NCBI GenBank assembly: GCA_937920345.1
Contig: CALGVA010000054.1
Coordinates: 1-64,000 of the forward strand
Direction of reading: 5' to 3'
DNA length: 64,000 nt
Source of the DNA: an uncultured Lachnospiraceae bacterium
GTDB lineage: Bacteria; Bacillota; Clostridia; Lachnospirales; Lachnospiraceae
In this document: positions 32,614 to 42,015 of the stretch, in pieces
How positions within the stretch are numbered: the stretch's first letter is position 1
How the letters are laid out: every line of letters starts with the position of its first letter
Notes under the pieces: model-generated
Told to the model about the DNA's origin: nothing
Databases searched by the model: none
The model's input: the letters and a program-made list of their open reading frames with translations, nothing else
Position numbers and translations under genes: made by a program

Positions 32614-35600
32614 CTACTCCAGCAGCATCTCCGCCATATCCTGAAGCGCCGCCTCCGTCAGCGCCAGCAGTATCTCCTCGTCCTTCTCGACCACGCCGCA
32701 TTTATGATAACGCAGCCTGAACGTCGGCGTTCCCTTCGGGTCGAAGGTCATCCTGCCCTCATATGCCCGCAGCAGGTGCGGTATATTTTCCACCCTGATC
32801 CGCGCATCCTGACGCAGCAGAAAGCGTATGACGCCGTCTTTCCCTTTGACTTCCGGCATATACAGCCTGTGCGCCTGAGAGCGGATCAGTGCTATGCGCA
32901 GCAGGTTCTCCGCCGACTTCGGAATCCCGCCGAAGCGGTCCAGCAGTTCCTCCCGCATGTCGTCACACTCTTTCTCATTCTCGATTCCGGCGATGCGCTT
33001 ATAGATATCCAGCTTCTGTACTTCGTTCACGATATAGGACGGCGGAATGTACGCATCCGCTTCCAGATCGATGCTTGTGTTGAAATCCTCTATGGTAGAG
33101 ATCCCTTTCAGACTCCTGACCGCCTCATTCAGCATTTTGCAGTACAGATCGTAACCGACCGCCTGCATATGCCCGTGCTGCTTTGCCCCCAGCAGATTGC
33201 CCGCGCCGCGTATTTCAAGATCCCGCATCGCGATCTTGAACCCGCTTCCCAGGTCTGTAAACTCTTTGATCGCTTCCAGCCGTTTCTCTGCCACTTCCTT
33301 CAGCATCTTGTCCCTTTTATACATCAGAAAAGCATAGGCCGTCCGGTTGGAGCGTCCCACACGTCCCCGGAGCTGGTACAGCTGCGACAGTCCCATCTGG
33401 TCGGAATCATGAATGATCATCGTGTTGACATTGGAAATATCCAGTCCGGTCTCAATAATGGTCGTGGACACCAGCACGTCGATTTCCCCGTCTATGAAAT
33501 CATACATGATCCGCTCCAGTTCACTCTCCTTCATCTGTCCGTGGGCAAATGCCACGGTCGCCTCGGGCACCAGTTTCTGAATGACGGCAGCAATATCCGC
33601 GATATTATTTACCCTGTTATAGACATAGTACACCTGTCCTTCCCTGGACAGTTCCCTGACGATCGCCTCCCGCACCAGTTCTTCGTTATACTCACAGACA
33701 AATGTCTGGATCGGATGGCGGTCTCCCGGCGCCTCCTCAAGCACGCTCATATCGCGGATACCGATCAGGCTCATGTGCAGTGTTCTCGGAATGGGCGTCG
33801 CCGTCAGCGTCAGCACATCCACATTTTCTTTCATTTTCTTGATCTTCTCTTTATGCGCCACACCGAAACGCTGCTCCTCATCTATAATAAGCAGCCCTAG
33901 ATCCTTATACTGCACATCCGCAGACAGTACCCGGTGGGTGCCGATCACGATGTCCACCATACCCTTCTTTAAGTCTGTCACCGTCTTCTTCTGCTCCGCA
34001 GCCGTCCGGAAACGTGAAAGCAGGTCGATCCGCACGGGAAAATCTTTCATCCGCTGTACGAAAGTATTATAGTGCTGCTGCGCCAGAATCGTGGTCGGCA
34101 CGAGATACACGACCTGTTTTCCCTCCTGTACCGCCTTAAAGGCCGCCCGGATCGCAATCTCCGTCTTGCCATAGCCCACATCACCGCAGATCAGCCGGTC
34201 CATGATCTTACTGCTCTCCATGTCTTCCTTGGCCGCGGCAATGGCACTGACCTGATCCTCCGTCTCCTCAAACGGGAACATCTCCTCGAACTCCCGCTGC
34301 CAGACGGTATCCGGTCCGTATTTGAATCCCTGGCTCTGCTGCCTCACCGCATACAGTTCCACCAGATCCTGCGCCACCTCGTCCACAGCGGTGCGCACTT
34401 TGGATTTGGTTTTATTCCATTCCTGCGTACCGAGTTTGTTGAGCTTCGGCTTACTGCCTGACTCCGCGGACGCATACTTCTGAATCACATCCAGTCCCGT
34501 GGCAAGCACATAGAGGATACCGCCGTCGCGGTAGGATATCTTCATGTAGTCCTTAACGATCCTGTCAACTTCCACCTTCTCGATGCCCTGGTAGACCCCG
34601 AGTCCATGACTCTCATGTACGACGTAGTCGCCCACCTTCAACTCATTAAAGTCATTGATCTTCTGCCCCTGATAAAGCTTTTTCTTCTTCTTTTTCTTCT
34701 CAACACCGAAAATATCACTTTCCGAGATCACAATAAACTTAAGCAGCGGATACTCGAATCCTTTGAGCACTCTGCCGTAGTATGTCATAACCTCCCCCGG
34801 CTGTACCTCCCGCATTGGGTCTTCACTGTAGAAGGCACTAATCTCCTGATCCCGCAGATCCTCCGCCAGACGCTTCGCTCTCGTCCGGGAACCGGAGAGC
34901 AGCAGAATGCGGTATCCTCTTTTTTTATAACCGGACAGATCTTTTACCAGCGCCTCAAAACTATTATTATAAGAAGATAAACTTCTCGTCTGAATATCAA
35001 ACTTGCGGTCCGCCTTAAAAAGCGGATTCCTGCCGTCCATCATAGAAAGAGTCACGACCCGGCCTCTTGCGATCCCCGCCGCCGTCTCTTCTGCACTGTA
35101 GAGAATATCCGTCTGTCCGGGCAGAACATAACCTTTCTCCAACCGGTGCATCATACTTTCCCGAAACTCCAGTTCCACCGCCGACGCATGTTCTCTGACC
35201 CGCAGAGGCTCTTCAATAAAGACGCACCCTGCACCCTGTTTTGCAGAGCCGTCCGCCCCGTTCTCCAGACAATCTAAAAGTGTGGACAGTTCCGGATAGA
35301 AATATCGTATATAACTCTCCAGATTCACCGCATTGCGGGACAATCCGAGTTCCAGCAGCTGTTCCGCCAGCTCTTTTACCTGCGTCTCGATCCTGTGCGC
35401 CTCCTCGGTCTTCATCTCTTTCCGCAGCTTCGCCGCATGCTCTTTACACTCCGCCTGTATTTTCCTGATTCCGGTCTGCATCTCTTCGTATGACAAAATT
35501 AGTTCCGTTGCCGGATAGATCGTGACAGACTCCAGCTTCTCGATCGAACGCTGACTTAAAATATCAAAACTGCGGATGGATTCCACGTCCTCTCCCCACA

Positions 35601-36177
35601 GTTCGATCCGGTAGGGATTCTCCTCCGTCAAATCGAAAATATCAATGATACCGCCGCGTATGCTGAACTGCCCCGGCGCCTCCACCTGATAATTCTTCTC
35701 ATAACCGAGTTCCACGAGACGCGCCGCCAGCCCGCTTTCTTCTATGCTGCTCTGTTTATCAATATGGATCACATGCTTCTTCCATGCCCCGATCGGAGGC
35801 TGCGGTGTCATCAATGCATCATAAGTCGTGATCACTGTAGTCGGTCTGCCTTCCATAAGCCTGCGCAGACACCTGATTCGCTCCATGGTCAGCTGATTAC
35901 CGTGAATATCCGCCTGAAAAAAGATCAGATCCTTGGCCGGATAGAGCATAACATTCCTGTCATAAAACTTATAATCCTCATACAGTTCTTTCGCCCGAAG
36001 ATCGCTGAATGTCACGATCACTTTATAGCGAAACCCTTCTCCCAGCCCATAGATCATGTGCAGCTTCTGCGAGTCCACACAACCGCTCAGTGCAACCGAA
36101 GCCTGCTTTTTCACGAGCATTTTCTTAATCTCTTCATATTCTCCCAGTTCTTCCAAGGGAGCCAGTAAAGCCCTCAC
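32614..36177 (-). CDS. mfd: Transcription-repair coupling factor Mfd
   Basis: 1187 residues, full length. It displaces RNA polymerase stalled at DNA lesions and recruits UvrA. The UvrB-like N-terminal part, the CarD-like RNA polymerase interaction domain (GDYVVHESHGLGVYQGIEKVEVD), and the RecG-like translocase with Walker A GDVGYGKTEIAI, DEEQRF and TATPIPRT are all seen, followed by the TRCF C-terminal domain (FGGIPKSAENLL). The first codon is GTG at 36177, with GGAGG 6 nt upstream; the ATG two bases earlier runs at once into a stop. The lysine run before the interaction domain is normal for the family. It follows pth on the same strand, the common pth-mfd order. Confidence 0.97.
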   Translation of the reverse strand: MRALLAPLEELGEYEEIKKMLVKKQASVALSGCVDSQKLHMIYGLGEGFRYKVIVTFSDLRAKELYEDYKFYDRNVMLYPAKDLIFFQADIHGNQLTMERIRCLRRLMEGRPTTVITTYDALMTPQPPIGAWKKHVIHIDKQSSIEESGLAARLVELGYEKNYQVEAPGQFSIRGGIIDIFDLTEENPYRIELWGEDVESIRSFDILSQRSIEKLESVTIYPATELILSYEEMQTGIRKIQAECKEHAAKLRKEMKTEEAHRIETQVKELAEQLLELGLSRNAVNLESYIRYFYPELSTLLDCLENGADGSAKQGAGCVFIEEPLRVREHASAVELEFRESMMHRLEKGYVLPGQTDILYSAEETAAGIARGRVVTLSMMDGRNPLFKADRKFDIQTRSLSSYNNSFEALVKDLSGYKKRGYRILLLSGSRTRAKRLAEDLRDQEISAFYSEDPMREVQPGEVMTYYGRVLKGFEYPLLKFIVISESDIFGVEKKKKKKKLYQGQKINDFNELKVGDYVVHESHGLGVYQGIEKVEVDRIVKDYMKISYRDGGILYVLATGLDVIQKYASAESGSKPKLNKLGTQEWNKTKSKVRTAVDEVAQDLVELYAVRQQSQGFKYGPDTVWQREFEEMFPFEETEDQVSAIAAAKEDMESSKIMDRLICGDVGYGKTEIAIRAAFKAVQEGKQVVYLVPTTILAQQHYNTFVQRMKDFPVRIDLLSRFRTAAEQKKTVTDLKKGMVDIVIGTHRVLSADVQYKDLGLLIIDEEQRFGVAHKEKIKKMKENVDVLTLTATPIPRTLHMSLIGIRDMSVLEEAPGDRHPIQTFVCEYNEELVREAIVRELSREGQVYYVYNRVNNIADIAAVIQKLVPEATVAFAHGQMKESELERIMYDFIDGEIDVLVSTTIIETGLDISNVNTMIIHDSDQMGLSQLYQLRGRVGRSNRTAYAFLMYKRDKMLKEVAEKRLEAIKEFTDLGSGFKIAMRDLEIRGAGNLLGAKQHGHMQAVGYDLYCKMLNEAVRSLKGISTIEDFNTSIDLEADAYIPPSYIVNEVQKLDIYKRIAGIENEKECDDMREELLDRFGGIPKSAENLLRIALIRSQAHRLYMPEVKGKDGVIRFLLRQDARIRVENIPHLLRAYEGRMTFDPKGTPTFRLRYHKCGVVEKDEEILLALTEAALQDMAEMLLE

Positions 36178-36324
36178 ATCCTACCTCCGTCCTTCTTCTC
36201 CTCATGATTCCTGTATCATTGTGCAGTGAGACTCTCCCGCCGCCGGGCATTTACTTGTCCGGTTGTCCACACTGCCGTGACTTTCTACATGTACCGCTAA
36301 CCGCCATGATTCCGCTCCGCAAAA

Positions 36325-36407
36325 TCCCAAATCGTGGGAAGAATACTGCTTGCAGCAAGTCCGCTCTGCGGACGGTTCTTCCGCGTGAATGGTATTTTCA
36401 TTCACGC
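36325..36407 (-). repeat. Cluster of small hairpins between pth and mfd
   Basis: Three short stems in 83 bp: TCCCA-AATCG-TGGGA (36325-36339), GTCCGC-TCT-GCGGAC (36359-36373) and GCGTGAATG / CATTCACGC (36383-36407). They lie in the 236-bp pth-mfd gap. Similar stem clusters recur elsewhere in the window, suggesting repeat-derived intergenic DNA. None has a U tract, so read-through into mfd is likely. Confidence 0.5.
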
Positions 36408-36413
36408 TATTCT

Positions 36414-36992
36414 CTATGCCTGCTGTGCCTTTTTGTTATACAGATTCATGGCTGCATCCGCACCCTCGGCGATCATCAACTCGACAGCCGCCGCCGCACG
36501 CACGGCGCTTTCATCCATGATGTCCCGCTCCTCCTTCGGAAAATGTCCCAGCACATAATCCGCCAAATCATATCCTTTCGGCTTCTCACCCACACCCATT
36601 TTCACGCGCTGAAATTCATCGTGCCCCAAATGCAGAATGATATTCTTCAGACCATTGTGTCCGCCCGCGCTTCCTTTCTTGCGGATGCGGATCTGGCCGA
36701 CGTCCAGACTCACATCGTCAGAAATCACGATCAGTTCACTCTTCTCGTCTATCTTATAAAAGTCTATGACATCCCTGACGCTTTCACCACTTAAATTCAT
36801 ATATGTCTGCGGCTTCACCAAAACAACCTTCTGTCCGCCCGCGAATCCCTTGCCGATCAGCGCCTTATGCTTACGCTCGCTCACACTGATGTTGTTCTTC
36901 TCAGCAATCACGTCGATCACGTCAAAGCCGATATTATGCCTTGTATTCTGGTACTGCCTGTCCGGATTCCCCAGACCCACAATAATATACAT
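36414..36992 (-). CDS. pth: Peptidyl-tRNA hydrolase
   Basis: 192 residues. Cleaves peptidyl-tRNA released by stalled ribosomes. The start VGLGNPDRQYQNTRHNIGFDVID carries Asn9 and catalytic His19, and VLVKPQTYMNLSG, VISDDVSLDVGQIRIRKKGSAGGHNGLKNI and FQRVKMGVGE are all standard. It is upstream of mfd in the same direction. Confidence 0.97.
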   Translation of the reverse strand: MYIIVGLGNPDRQYQNTRHNIGFDVIDVIAEKNNISVSERKHKALIGKGFAGGQKVVLVKPQTYMNLSGESVRDVIDFYKIDEKSELIVISDDVSLDVGQIRIRKKGSAGGHNGLKNIILHLGHDEFQRVKMGVGEKPKGYDLADYVLGHFPKEERDIMDESAVRAAAAVELMIAEGADAAMNLYNKKAQQA

Positions 36993-37150
36993 AATTACCT
37001 CGATTCCGGTCGCTGCCTGCTCACAGTGCCGCGGCCGACCGCCTCTGCTTTGCTTTCTTTATCACCACCGCGGTGATCGTTTCTTATTCTATCAATATTT
37101 TCCCGTTCCTACAAGAAATGTTTGTAATTATTATTTCATTTATCACCCAC

Positions 37151-37180
37151 AAGAAAAGGACGCTTCCGCGTCCTTTTCTT
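37151..37180 (-). terminator. Intrinsic terminator of spoVG
   Basis: A perfect 13-bp stem, AAGAAAAGGACGC (37151-37163) with GCGTCCTTTTCTT (37168-37180) around a TTCC loop, begins 18 nt after the spoVG stop codon on the minus strand. The U-rich 3' arm (TTTTCTT) completes it. Confidence 0.9.
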
Positions 37181-37197
37181 CTTCCACACTGCATTTG

Positions 37198-37470
37198 TTA
37201 CTCATCATCAGATTCCAAAAGTGCTTTCTCATAGCTTTCCAGAATAATCGTTTGTATTCTGTCGCGAGTCTCTGAATTAATGGGATGAGCAATATCCCGA
37301 TACTCACCGTCATTAGCCTTCTTGCTAGGCATTGCAATGAAAAGACCTTTTTCACCTTCAATTACTTTAATGTCATGAACCACGAATTCATCGTCTATGG
37401 TAATTGAGACGATTGCTTTCATTTTGCTGTCTTGAGTCATTTTACGCACGCGGACATCAGTAATTCTCAT
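37198..37470 (-). CDS. spoVG: Septation / RNA-binding regulator SpoVG
   Basis: 90 residues starting MRITDVRVRKM, with the conserved core VSITIDDEFVVHDIKVIEG and GLFIAMPSKKANDGEYRDIAHPI. SpoVG is a small nucleic-acid-binding regulator acting in sporulation, septation and virulence depending on species. GGAGG lies 9 nt before ATG 37470; the frame open to 37539 has no better start. A TATAAT-like sequence lies at 37624-37619 on the minus strand, but I saw no clear sigma-H promoter. Confidence 0.95.
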   Translation of the reverse strand: MRITDVRVRKMTQDSKMKAIVSITIDDEFVVHDIKVIEGEKGLFIAMPSKKANDGEYRDIAHPINSETRDRIQTIILESYEKALLESDDE

Positions 37471-37647
37471 GAAGCTCAGCCTCCTTATCATATGATACCG
37501 GACAGGAACCTGTCGGTTTTCACAAGCTTTTCCACACAAGTCATACTCATCAAGCCACGTAGCTTGTAATAAACATTTAGTTAATAACGCCCATGCCTCT
37601 TACACAATATATATATCGATTATAGCAACCGCCTTTCCATCATACCA

Positions 37648-38766
37648 TCAAATTACGAATCTGTCATTATGTTCTACCACAATTTCTATTCCGTTCTCTC
37701 CTTTGTGGTAAGAATTAGCCCGTATCGTGCCCCTGCTTTCCACGATACAATTCTCAATATGCGTATTATCTCCTATATACACATCATTCAGGATGATGGA
37801 ATTCTTAATATAGCAGTTATTACCGATATACGTCTTCTTAAAGATCACGGAATCCTCGACCTTACCGTTTACAATACATCCGCTGGAGATCAGGCTGTTC
37901 TTAATGCTTGCCCCCACGTTGTATTTTGCCGGCGGCAGATCGTCTACCTTGGAATAAATGTCGGGATACTCTCTGAAGAAATAGTCCCTGATCTCCGGGC
38001 GTAGGAAATCCATATTCGCCTTGTAGTAATCCTCCACCGTAGCGATATTGCTCCAGTAATCCTTGATCTTGTATCCATAGATCCGTTTCATATTCTTATA
38101 CCGGATCAGGATGTCCTTAACGAAATCGTATCTGTCCTCTTCCGCACATTTCTCGATCATCTCGATCAATTGTCGTCTTCTGACGACATAGACACCGCAC
38201 GAAATCGTATTGGACTTAGCAACAACCGGTTTCTCTTCGAATTCCTCAATACGGCACTCTTCGTTCATCTTGATCGTTCCGAATCTGTCAACGTTGACGT
38301 CGGGCGCCATGTCCTTACATACTACTGTAATATCGGCTTTCTTGTCAATGTGGTATTCCAATATCTTATTATAATCCATCTTATATACGCAATCGCCGGA
38401 AGATATTACCACATAGGGCTCATGGCTGTTCTTAAGCCATGACAGATTCTGCGCGATAGCATCCGCCGTACCCCGATACCATGCATTGCTCTCCGCCGTC
38501 ACCGCAGGTGTAAATACGAATAATCCGCCCTGCTTACGTCCGAAGTCCCACCATTTGGATGAACTCAGATGCTCATTCAGGCTGCCTGCATTATACTGTG
38601 TAAATACAGCGACCTTATTAATGTGGGAATTAGACATATTGCTGAGTGCAAAATCAATGCTCCGGTAACTGCCGGCAATCGGCATCGCACAGACCGCACG
38701 CTTCTGCGTCAGTTCCTTGATCCTGTGATTATTACCACCCGCTAAGACAATTCCAATTGCTCTCAC
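37648..38766 (-). CDS. glgD: GlgD, ADP-glucose pyrophosphorylase regulatory subunit
   Basis: 372 residues. It resembles GlgC but lacks parts of the catalytic loop: the N-terminal GGxGxRL motif of GlgC is replaced by GGNNHRI. In Firmicutes GlgD is reported to enhance GlgC activity rather than act alone. The C-terminal left-handed beta-helix repeats (SLISSGCIVNGKVEDSVIFKKTYIGNNCYIKNSIIL) are present. The start codon is GTG at 38766; the last base of the glgC stop (TAG) is the first base of this start, a one-base overlap. Confidence 0.95.
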   Translation of the reverse strand: MRAIGIVLAGGNNHRIKELTQKRAVCAMPIAGSYRSIDFALSNMSNSHINKVAVFTQYNAGSLNEHLSSSKWWDFGRKQGGLFVFTPAVTAESNAWYRGTADAIAQNLSWLKNSHEPYVVISSGDCVYKMDYNKILEYHIDKKADITVVCKDMAPDVNVDRFGTIKMNEECRIEEFEEKPVVAKSNTISCGVYVVRRRQLIEMIEKCAEEDRYDFVKDILIRYKNMKRIYGYKIKDYWSNIATVEDYYKANMDFLRPEIRDYFFREYPDIYSKVDDLPPAKYNVGASIKNSLISSGCIVNGKVEDSVIFKKTYIGNNCYIKNSIILNDVYIGDNTHIENCIVESRGTIRANSYHKGENGIEIVVEHNDRFVI

Positions 38767-40040
38767 TATTTATCACCTGCCTTAATCAATGTTTTTCCGC
38801 TCGGAAGTTGTCCATCCTTATAGTCCTCCGCGCTCGTCACGCCGAAAATAACCGAATTCTTTCCGACGGAAATCCCCTGAGGGATAACACTCTTCTCTCC
38901 CACGGCTACGATACCGTGATTATAAATGTGAGGATCAGTCTCATTCTCGGCCTCTTCGCCTACACCCAGTCTGACATTATCCTCAATCAGAACATTCTCC
39001 GCAACGATTGTCTTATACAGTTCGCAGTTGCTGTGAATCTTCGTCTCATTCATGATAATCGAATCCCTCACAATAGTGCCTGCGCCTATTGTCACACCGC
39101 AGCCGATCACCGAGTTATATACCTGCCCGTATATCTCGGAACCTTCTCCGATAATGCTTCTCTCTACAACGCTGTCCGAAGACAGATACTGCGGCGGCAG
39201 AATCTCACTCTTCGTATAGATCTTCCAGTATTCTTCATAGAGATTAAACTCCGGAACAAGATCGATCAGTTCCATGTTCGCTTCCCAGTAAGAATTAAGC
39301 GTTCCTACATCTTTCCAGTATCCGTTAAACTCATAGGCATAAAGAGGTGCCCCCTTGGCATGACAGTACGGAATCAAATGTTTACCGAAGTCCAGGCCCG
39401 GCTGTTCCGCATTGGTGAGCAGGGCCTCCTTAAGCGTCTTCCAGTTAAAGATATAGATACCCATAGACGCAAGGTTGCTTCGCGGATTCTGCGGTTTCTC
39501 CTCGAAATCTATGATCTTGCGGTCCTTGTCCGTAATCATGATACCGAAGCGCTTCGCCTCTTCCATCGGAACGGGCATAACGGCAATCGTTACTTCCGCG
39601 CCGTTCTGTTTGTGGAAGTCCAGCATAACCTCGTAATCCATCTTGTAAATGTGGTCACCCGACAGAATCAGAACATATTCCGGATTAAAGCTCTCCATAT
39701 AATCCAGATTCTGGTAAATCGCATTCGCCGTACCTGTATACCACTCGCTGTTCGTGCTCTTCTCATAGGGCGGAAGTACCGTCACACCACCGATATTCCT
39801 GTCCAGATCCCACGGAATACCGATCCCGATGTGTGTATTGAGCCGAAGCGGCTGATACTGTGTCAGCACACCCACCGTGTCAACACCTGAATTGATACAA
39901 TTACTGAGCGGAAAGTCGATAATCCTATATTTACTGCCAAAAGATACAGCAGGTTTTGCAACCTTTGACGTAAACACTCCCAATCTGCTTCCCTGACCGC
40001 CAGCAAGCAGCATGGCAATCATTTCCTTCTTTACCATCAT
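38766..40040 (-). CDS. glgC: Glucose-1-phosphate adenylyltransferase
   Basis: 424 residues. It makes ADP-glucose from ATP and glucose-1-phosphate, the committed step of bacterial glycogen synthesis. The nucleotide motif AMLLAGGQGSRLGVFT, the AKPAVSFGSKYRIIDFPLSNCINSG segment and WYTGTANAIYQNLDYM are typical. Two Met codons sit close together at the start; AGAGGTG precedes the first. No glycogen synthase or branching enzyme is in the window, so those must be encoded elsewhere. Confidence 0.96.
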   Translation of the reverse strand: MMVKKEMIAMLLAGGQGSRLGVFTSKVAKPAVSFGSKYRIIDFPLSNCINSGVDTVGVLTQYQPLRLNTHIGIGIPWDLDRNIGGVTVLPPYEKSTNSEWYTGTANAIYQNLDYMESFNPEYVLILSGDHIYKMDYEVMLDFHKQNGAEVTIAVMPVPMEEAKRFGIMITDKDRKIIDFEEKPQNPRSNLASMGIYIFNWKTLKEALLTNAEQPGLDFGKHLIPYCHAKGAPLYAYEFNGYWKDVGTLNSYWEANMELIDLVPEFNLYEEYWKIYTKSEILPPQYLSSDSVVERSIIGEGSEIYGQVYNSVIGCGVTIGAGTIVRDSIIMNETKIHSNCELYKTIVAENVLIEDNVRLGVGEEAENETDPHIYNHGIVAVGEKSVIPQGISVGKNSVIFGVTSAEDYKDGQLPSGKTLIKAGDK

Positions 40041-40112
40041 ATCACCTCTTGTTTCCTATAGATTTTTTAATATATATATTAAAATTTAGAGCCGGTTTTA
40101 TTATGTTTGTTA

Positions 40113-40141
40113 ATTATACCACAATCTGAAAAGAAAGTGAA
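40113..40141 (-). promoter_or_regulatory. Promoter of glgCD
   Basis: On the minus strand TTCACT (40141-40136), exactly 17 bp, TATAAT (40118-40113), leaving a leader of about 65 nt. The rest of the gene-free stretch 40041-40386 is AT-rich and holds the divergent murC promoter; I see no hairpin or riboswitch in it. Confidence 0.7.
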
Positions 40142-40326
40142 TATTATTTACAAATTTATTCGCCCGTTACTTCTTTGCGCATGTTAATAATATACAATAT
40201 TTTATTATACATTTCAATATATTTGTTTATTTTTAACATACTTCTTTTCTAAGACTTAATTTCTGCAATCTTATTGTGTAAATTGTAGCCAAAAAAGAGG
40301 CAATATGGTTCTTTTCCAAATTCCTA

Positions 40327-40355
40327 TTGGTTTTTTTATATGAAATGAGTATAAT
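40327..40355 (+). promoter_or_regulatory. Promoter of murC
   Basis: TTGGTT (40327-40332), 17 bp, TATAAT (40350-40355), with ATG 40387 about 30 bp after the -10 box and GGGAG between. It lies about 190 bp away from the divergent glgCD promoter. Confidence 0.7.
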
Positions 40356-40386
40356 ACTAGTAAAAATGTAATATAGGGAGATTTCC

Positions 40387-41766
40387 ATGTATCAAATCAA
40401 CTTTAACGAACCAGTTCACATATATTTTATCGGTATCGGCGGTATCAGCATGAGCGGACTCGCCGAGATCCTTCTCTCGGAGGGATTCCGTGTATCCGGC
40501 TCTGACAGAGCACCGTCTTCGCTCACCGGCAGGCTGGAAGAACTGGGCGCTGCCGTTTATTACGGTCAGCGTGAAGAAAATCTGACGTCCGACATTGATG
40601 TGGTTGTATATACAAGCGCCATCAAACCGGATAATCCGGAAATGGCCGCGGCGGACCGTCTGCAGATTCCGCTGCTCACCAGAGCCCAGCTGCTGGGACA
40701 GATGATGCAGAATTATAAACTGCCCATTGCCGTGAGCGGCACGCACGGCAAGACCACAACCACCTCCATGATCTCCCAGATCCTGTTGGAAAACAACAGC
40801 GATCCCACCCTGTCTATCGGCGGTATCTACAAACCGATCGGCGGCAATATCCGCGTCGGCTCCTCGGATCTGTTTGTCACGGAAGCATGCGAGTACACTA
40901 ACAGTTTCTTAAGCTTTAATCCCAGGATCAGTATCATACTTAATATAGAAGAAGACCATCTGGACTTCTTTAAGGACATCGAAGATATCCGCAGATCTTT
41001 TCACGCGTTCGCACGTCTTCTGCCGGCCGGCGGAACCCTGATCATCAACGGCGATATCGCCAGATGCAGAGAACTCACCGATGATCTTACGTGCAAAGTC
41101 ATCACTTACGGCTCTTCCCCGGATTTTGACTACTGGCCGAAGGACATTACTTATGACACATCGGGTTGTCCCTCTTTTCATCTTATGCGTGCAGGCGGCA
41201 AAGAAGAAGTATTTTCTTTAAAAGTTCCCGGGGAGCACAATGTCTATAATGCCATGGCAGCTATTGCGCTGGCTGATCTGCTCGGCATCCCCGATGCCGT
41301 AACCGCTGAGGCGCTGCTGCATTACGGCGGCACGGACAGACGTTTTGAATATAAGGGCAAAGTCAACGGCTTTACCGTGATCGATGATTATGCACATCAT
41401 CCGACGGAGATCCGCGCAACGCTGCTTGCCGCTGAGAATTATCCGCATCGGAAGACATGGTGTGTATTCCAGCCGCATACTTACACGAGAACCAAGGCGT
41501 TCCTGAACGATTTCGCCCGCGCACTGTCGCTGGCCGACGAGATTGTTCTGGCCGACATTTATGCCGCCAGAGAGAAAGATACTCTCGGCATCAGTTCGCA
41601 GACGCTGCAACAGGAAATCGAAAATCTGGGGCACCGCTGTTACTATTTTCCTTCTTTTGAAGAGATCGAAAACTTTCTTATGAAAAATTGCACAAAAGAT
41701 GATTTGTTGATAACTATGGGGGCAGGCGATGTCGTAAAAATCGGGGAAAACCTGCTGCGAAAATAA
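40387..41766 (+). CDS. murC: UDP-N-acetylmuramate--L-alanine ligase
   Basis: 459 residues, full length. Adds L-alanine to UDP-MurNAc in the cytoplasmic stage of peptidoglycan synthesis. Seen are the N-terminal FIGIGGISMSGLAEIL, the ATP loop AVSGTHGKTTTTSMI, TEACEYTNSFLSF, NIEEDHLDFF and DDYAHHPTEIRATL, the standard MurC set. GGGAG lies 7 nt before the ATG. The gene is followed directly by the DnaA-box-like cluster. Confidence 0.97.
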   Translation: MYQINFNEPVHIYFIGIGGISMSGLAEILLSEGFRVSGSDRAPSSLTGRLEELGAAVYYGQREENLTSDIDVVVYTSAIKPDNPEMAAADRLQIPLLTRAQLLGQMMQNYKLPIAVSGTHGKTTTTSMISQILLENNSDPTLSIGGIYKPIGGNIRVGSSDLFVTEACEYTNSFLSFNPRISIILNIEEDHLDFFKDIEDIRRSFHAFARLLPAGGTLIINGDIARCRELTDDLTCKVITYGSSPDFDYWPKDITYDTSGCPSFHLMRAGGKEEVFSLKVPGEHNVYNAMAAIALADLLGIPDAVTAEALLHYGGTDRRFEYKGKVNGFTVIDDYAHHPTEIRATLLAAENYPHRKTWCVFQPHTYTRTKAFLNDFARALSLADEIVLADIYAAREKDTLGISSQTLQQEIENLGHRCYYFPSFEEIENFLMKNCTKDDLLITMGAGDVVKIGENLLRK

Positions 41767-41882
41767 TTATTCACAATATCCACAGAAAATAACCGGAATT
41801 TTCATCGATTATCTGTGGATATTTTTATGCGACGGTTTCCACGCATTTACGGGCACTCTCATTTTTATCCACATTTTCCACA
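41767..41882 (+). promoter_or_regulatory. Cluster of five DnaA-box-like nonamers
   Basis: TTATTCACA (41767-41775), ATATCCACA (41776-41784), its reverse complement (41814-41822), the exact consensus TTATCCACA (41865-41873) and TTTTCCACA (41874-41882). They begin at the base after the murC stop codon and lie upstream of two replication-restart genes. The middle pair also forms the arms of a hairpin, so only the others are independent evidence. No dnaA or dnaN is nearby, so this is not obviously oriC. Confidence 0.55.
41775..41823 (+). terminator. Possible terminator of murC
   Basis: AATATCCACAGA (41775-41786) pairs perfectly with TCTGTGGATATT (41812-41823), separated by a 25-nt loop and followed by TTT. 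The long loop makes it a moderate terminator; the same bases are counted in the DnaA-box cluster. Confidence 0.5.
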
Positions 41883-41927
41883 TTTACGGAACCTCTGTTC
41901 TATGTTTGGATTGTGGCAGTTTGCCTA

Positions 41928-41956
41928 TTTCATTTTAAAAACTGCTATGCTATAAT
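41928..41956 (+). promoter_or_regulatory. Candidate promoter of the DnaD-domain gene
   Basis: TATAAT at 41951-41956 lies 60 bp before ATG 42016. The hexamer 17 bp upstream (TTTCAT, 41928-41933) is weak, so activation or a leader signal may be needed. Confidence 0.4.
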
Positions 41957-42015
41957 TCAGCATGTGTTATATAGGGGCACAATGAGTTCCATCATGAAAC
42001 AGAGGTGGTGTTGAA

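Noticed and set aside
32596..33900. A 434-codon plus-strand frame across mfd
   Set aside because: Antisense to the conserved translocase and TRCF domains of Mfd, with no homology I can recognise and no start signal.
34677..34700. Homopolymer-like lysine run in mfd as a frameshift site
   Set aside because: A basic run before the RNA-polymerase-interaction domain is usual for Mfd, and the frame continues normally on both sides.
38757..39890. A 377-codon plus-strand frame across glgC
   Set aside because: Shadow of glgC; the glgC protein is complete and conserved.
41767..41882. Chromosomal origin of replication
   Set aside because: DnaA-box-like nonamers are present but dnaA, dnaN and an AT-rich unwinding region with the usual neighbours are not. 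Reported only as a possible regulatory cluster.
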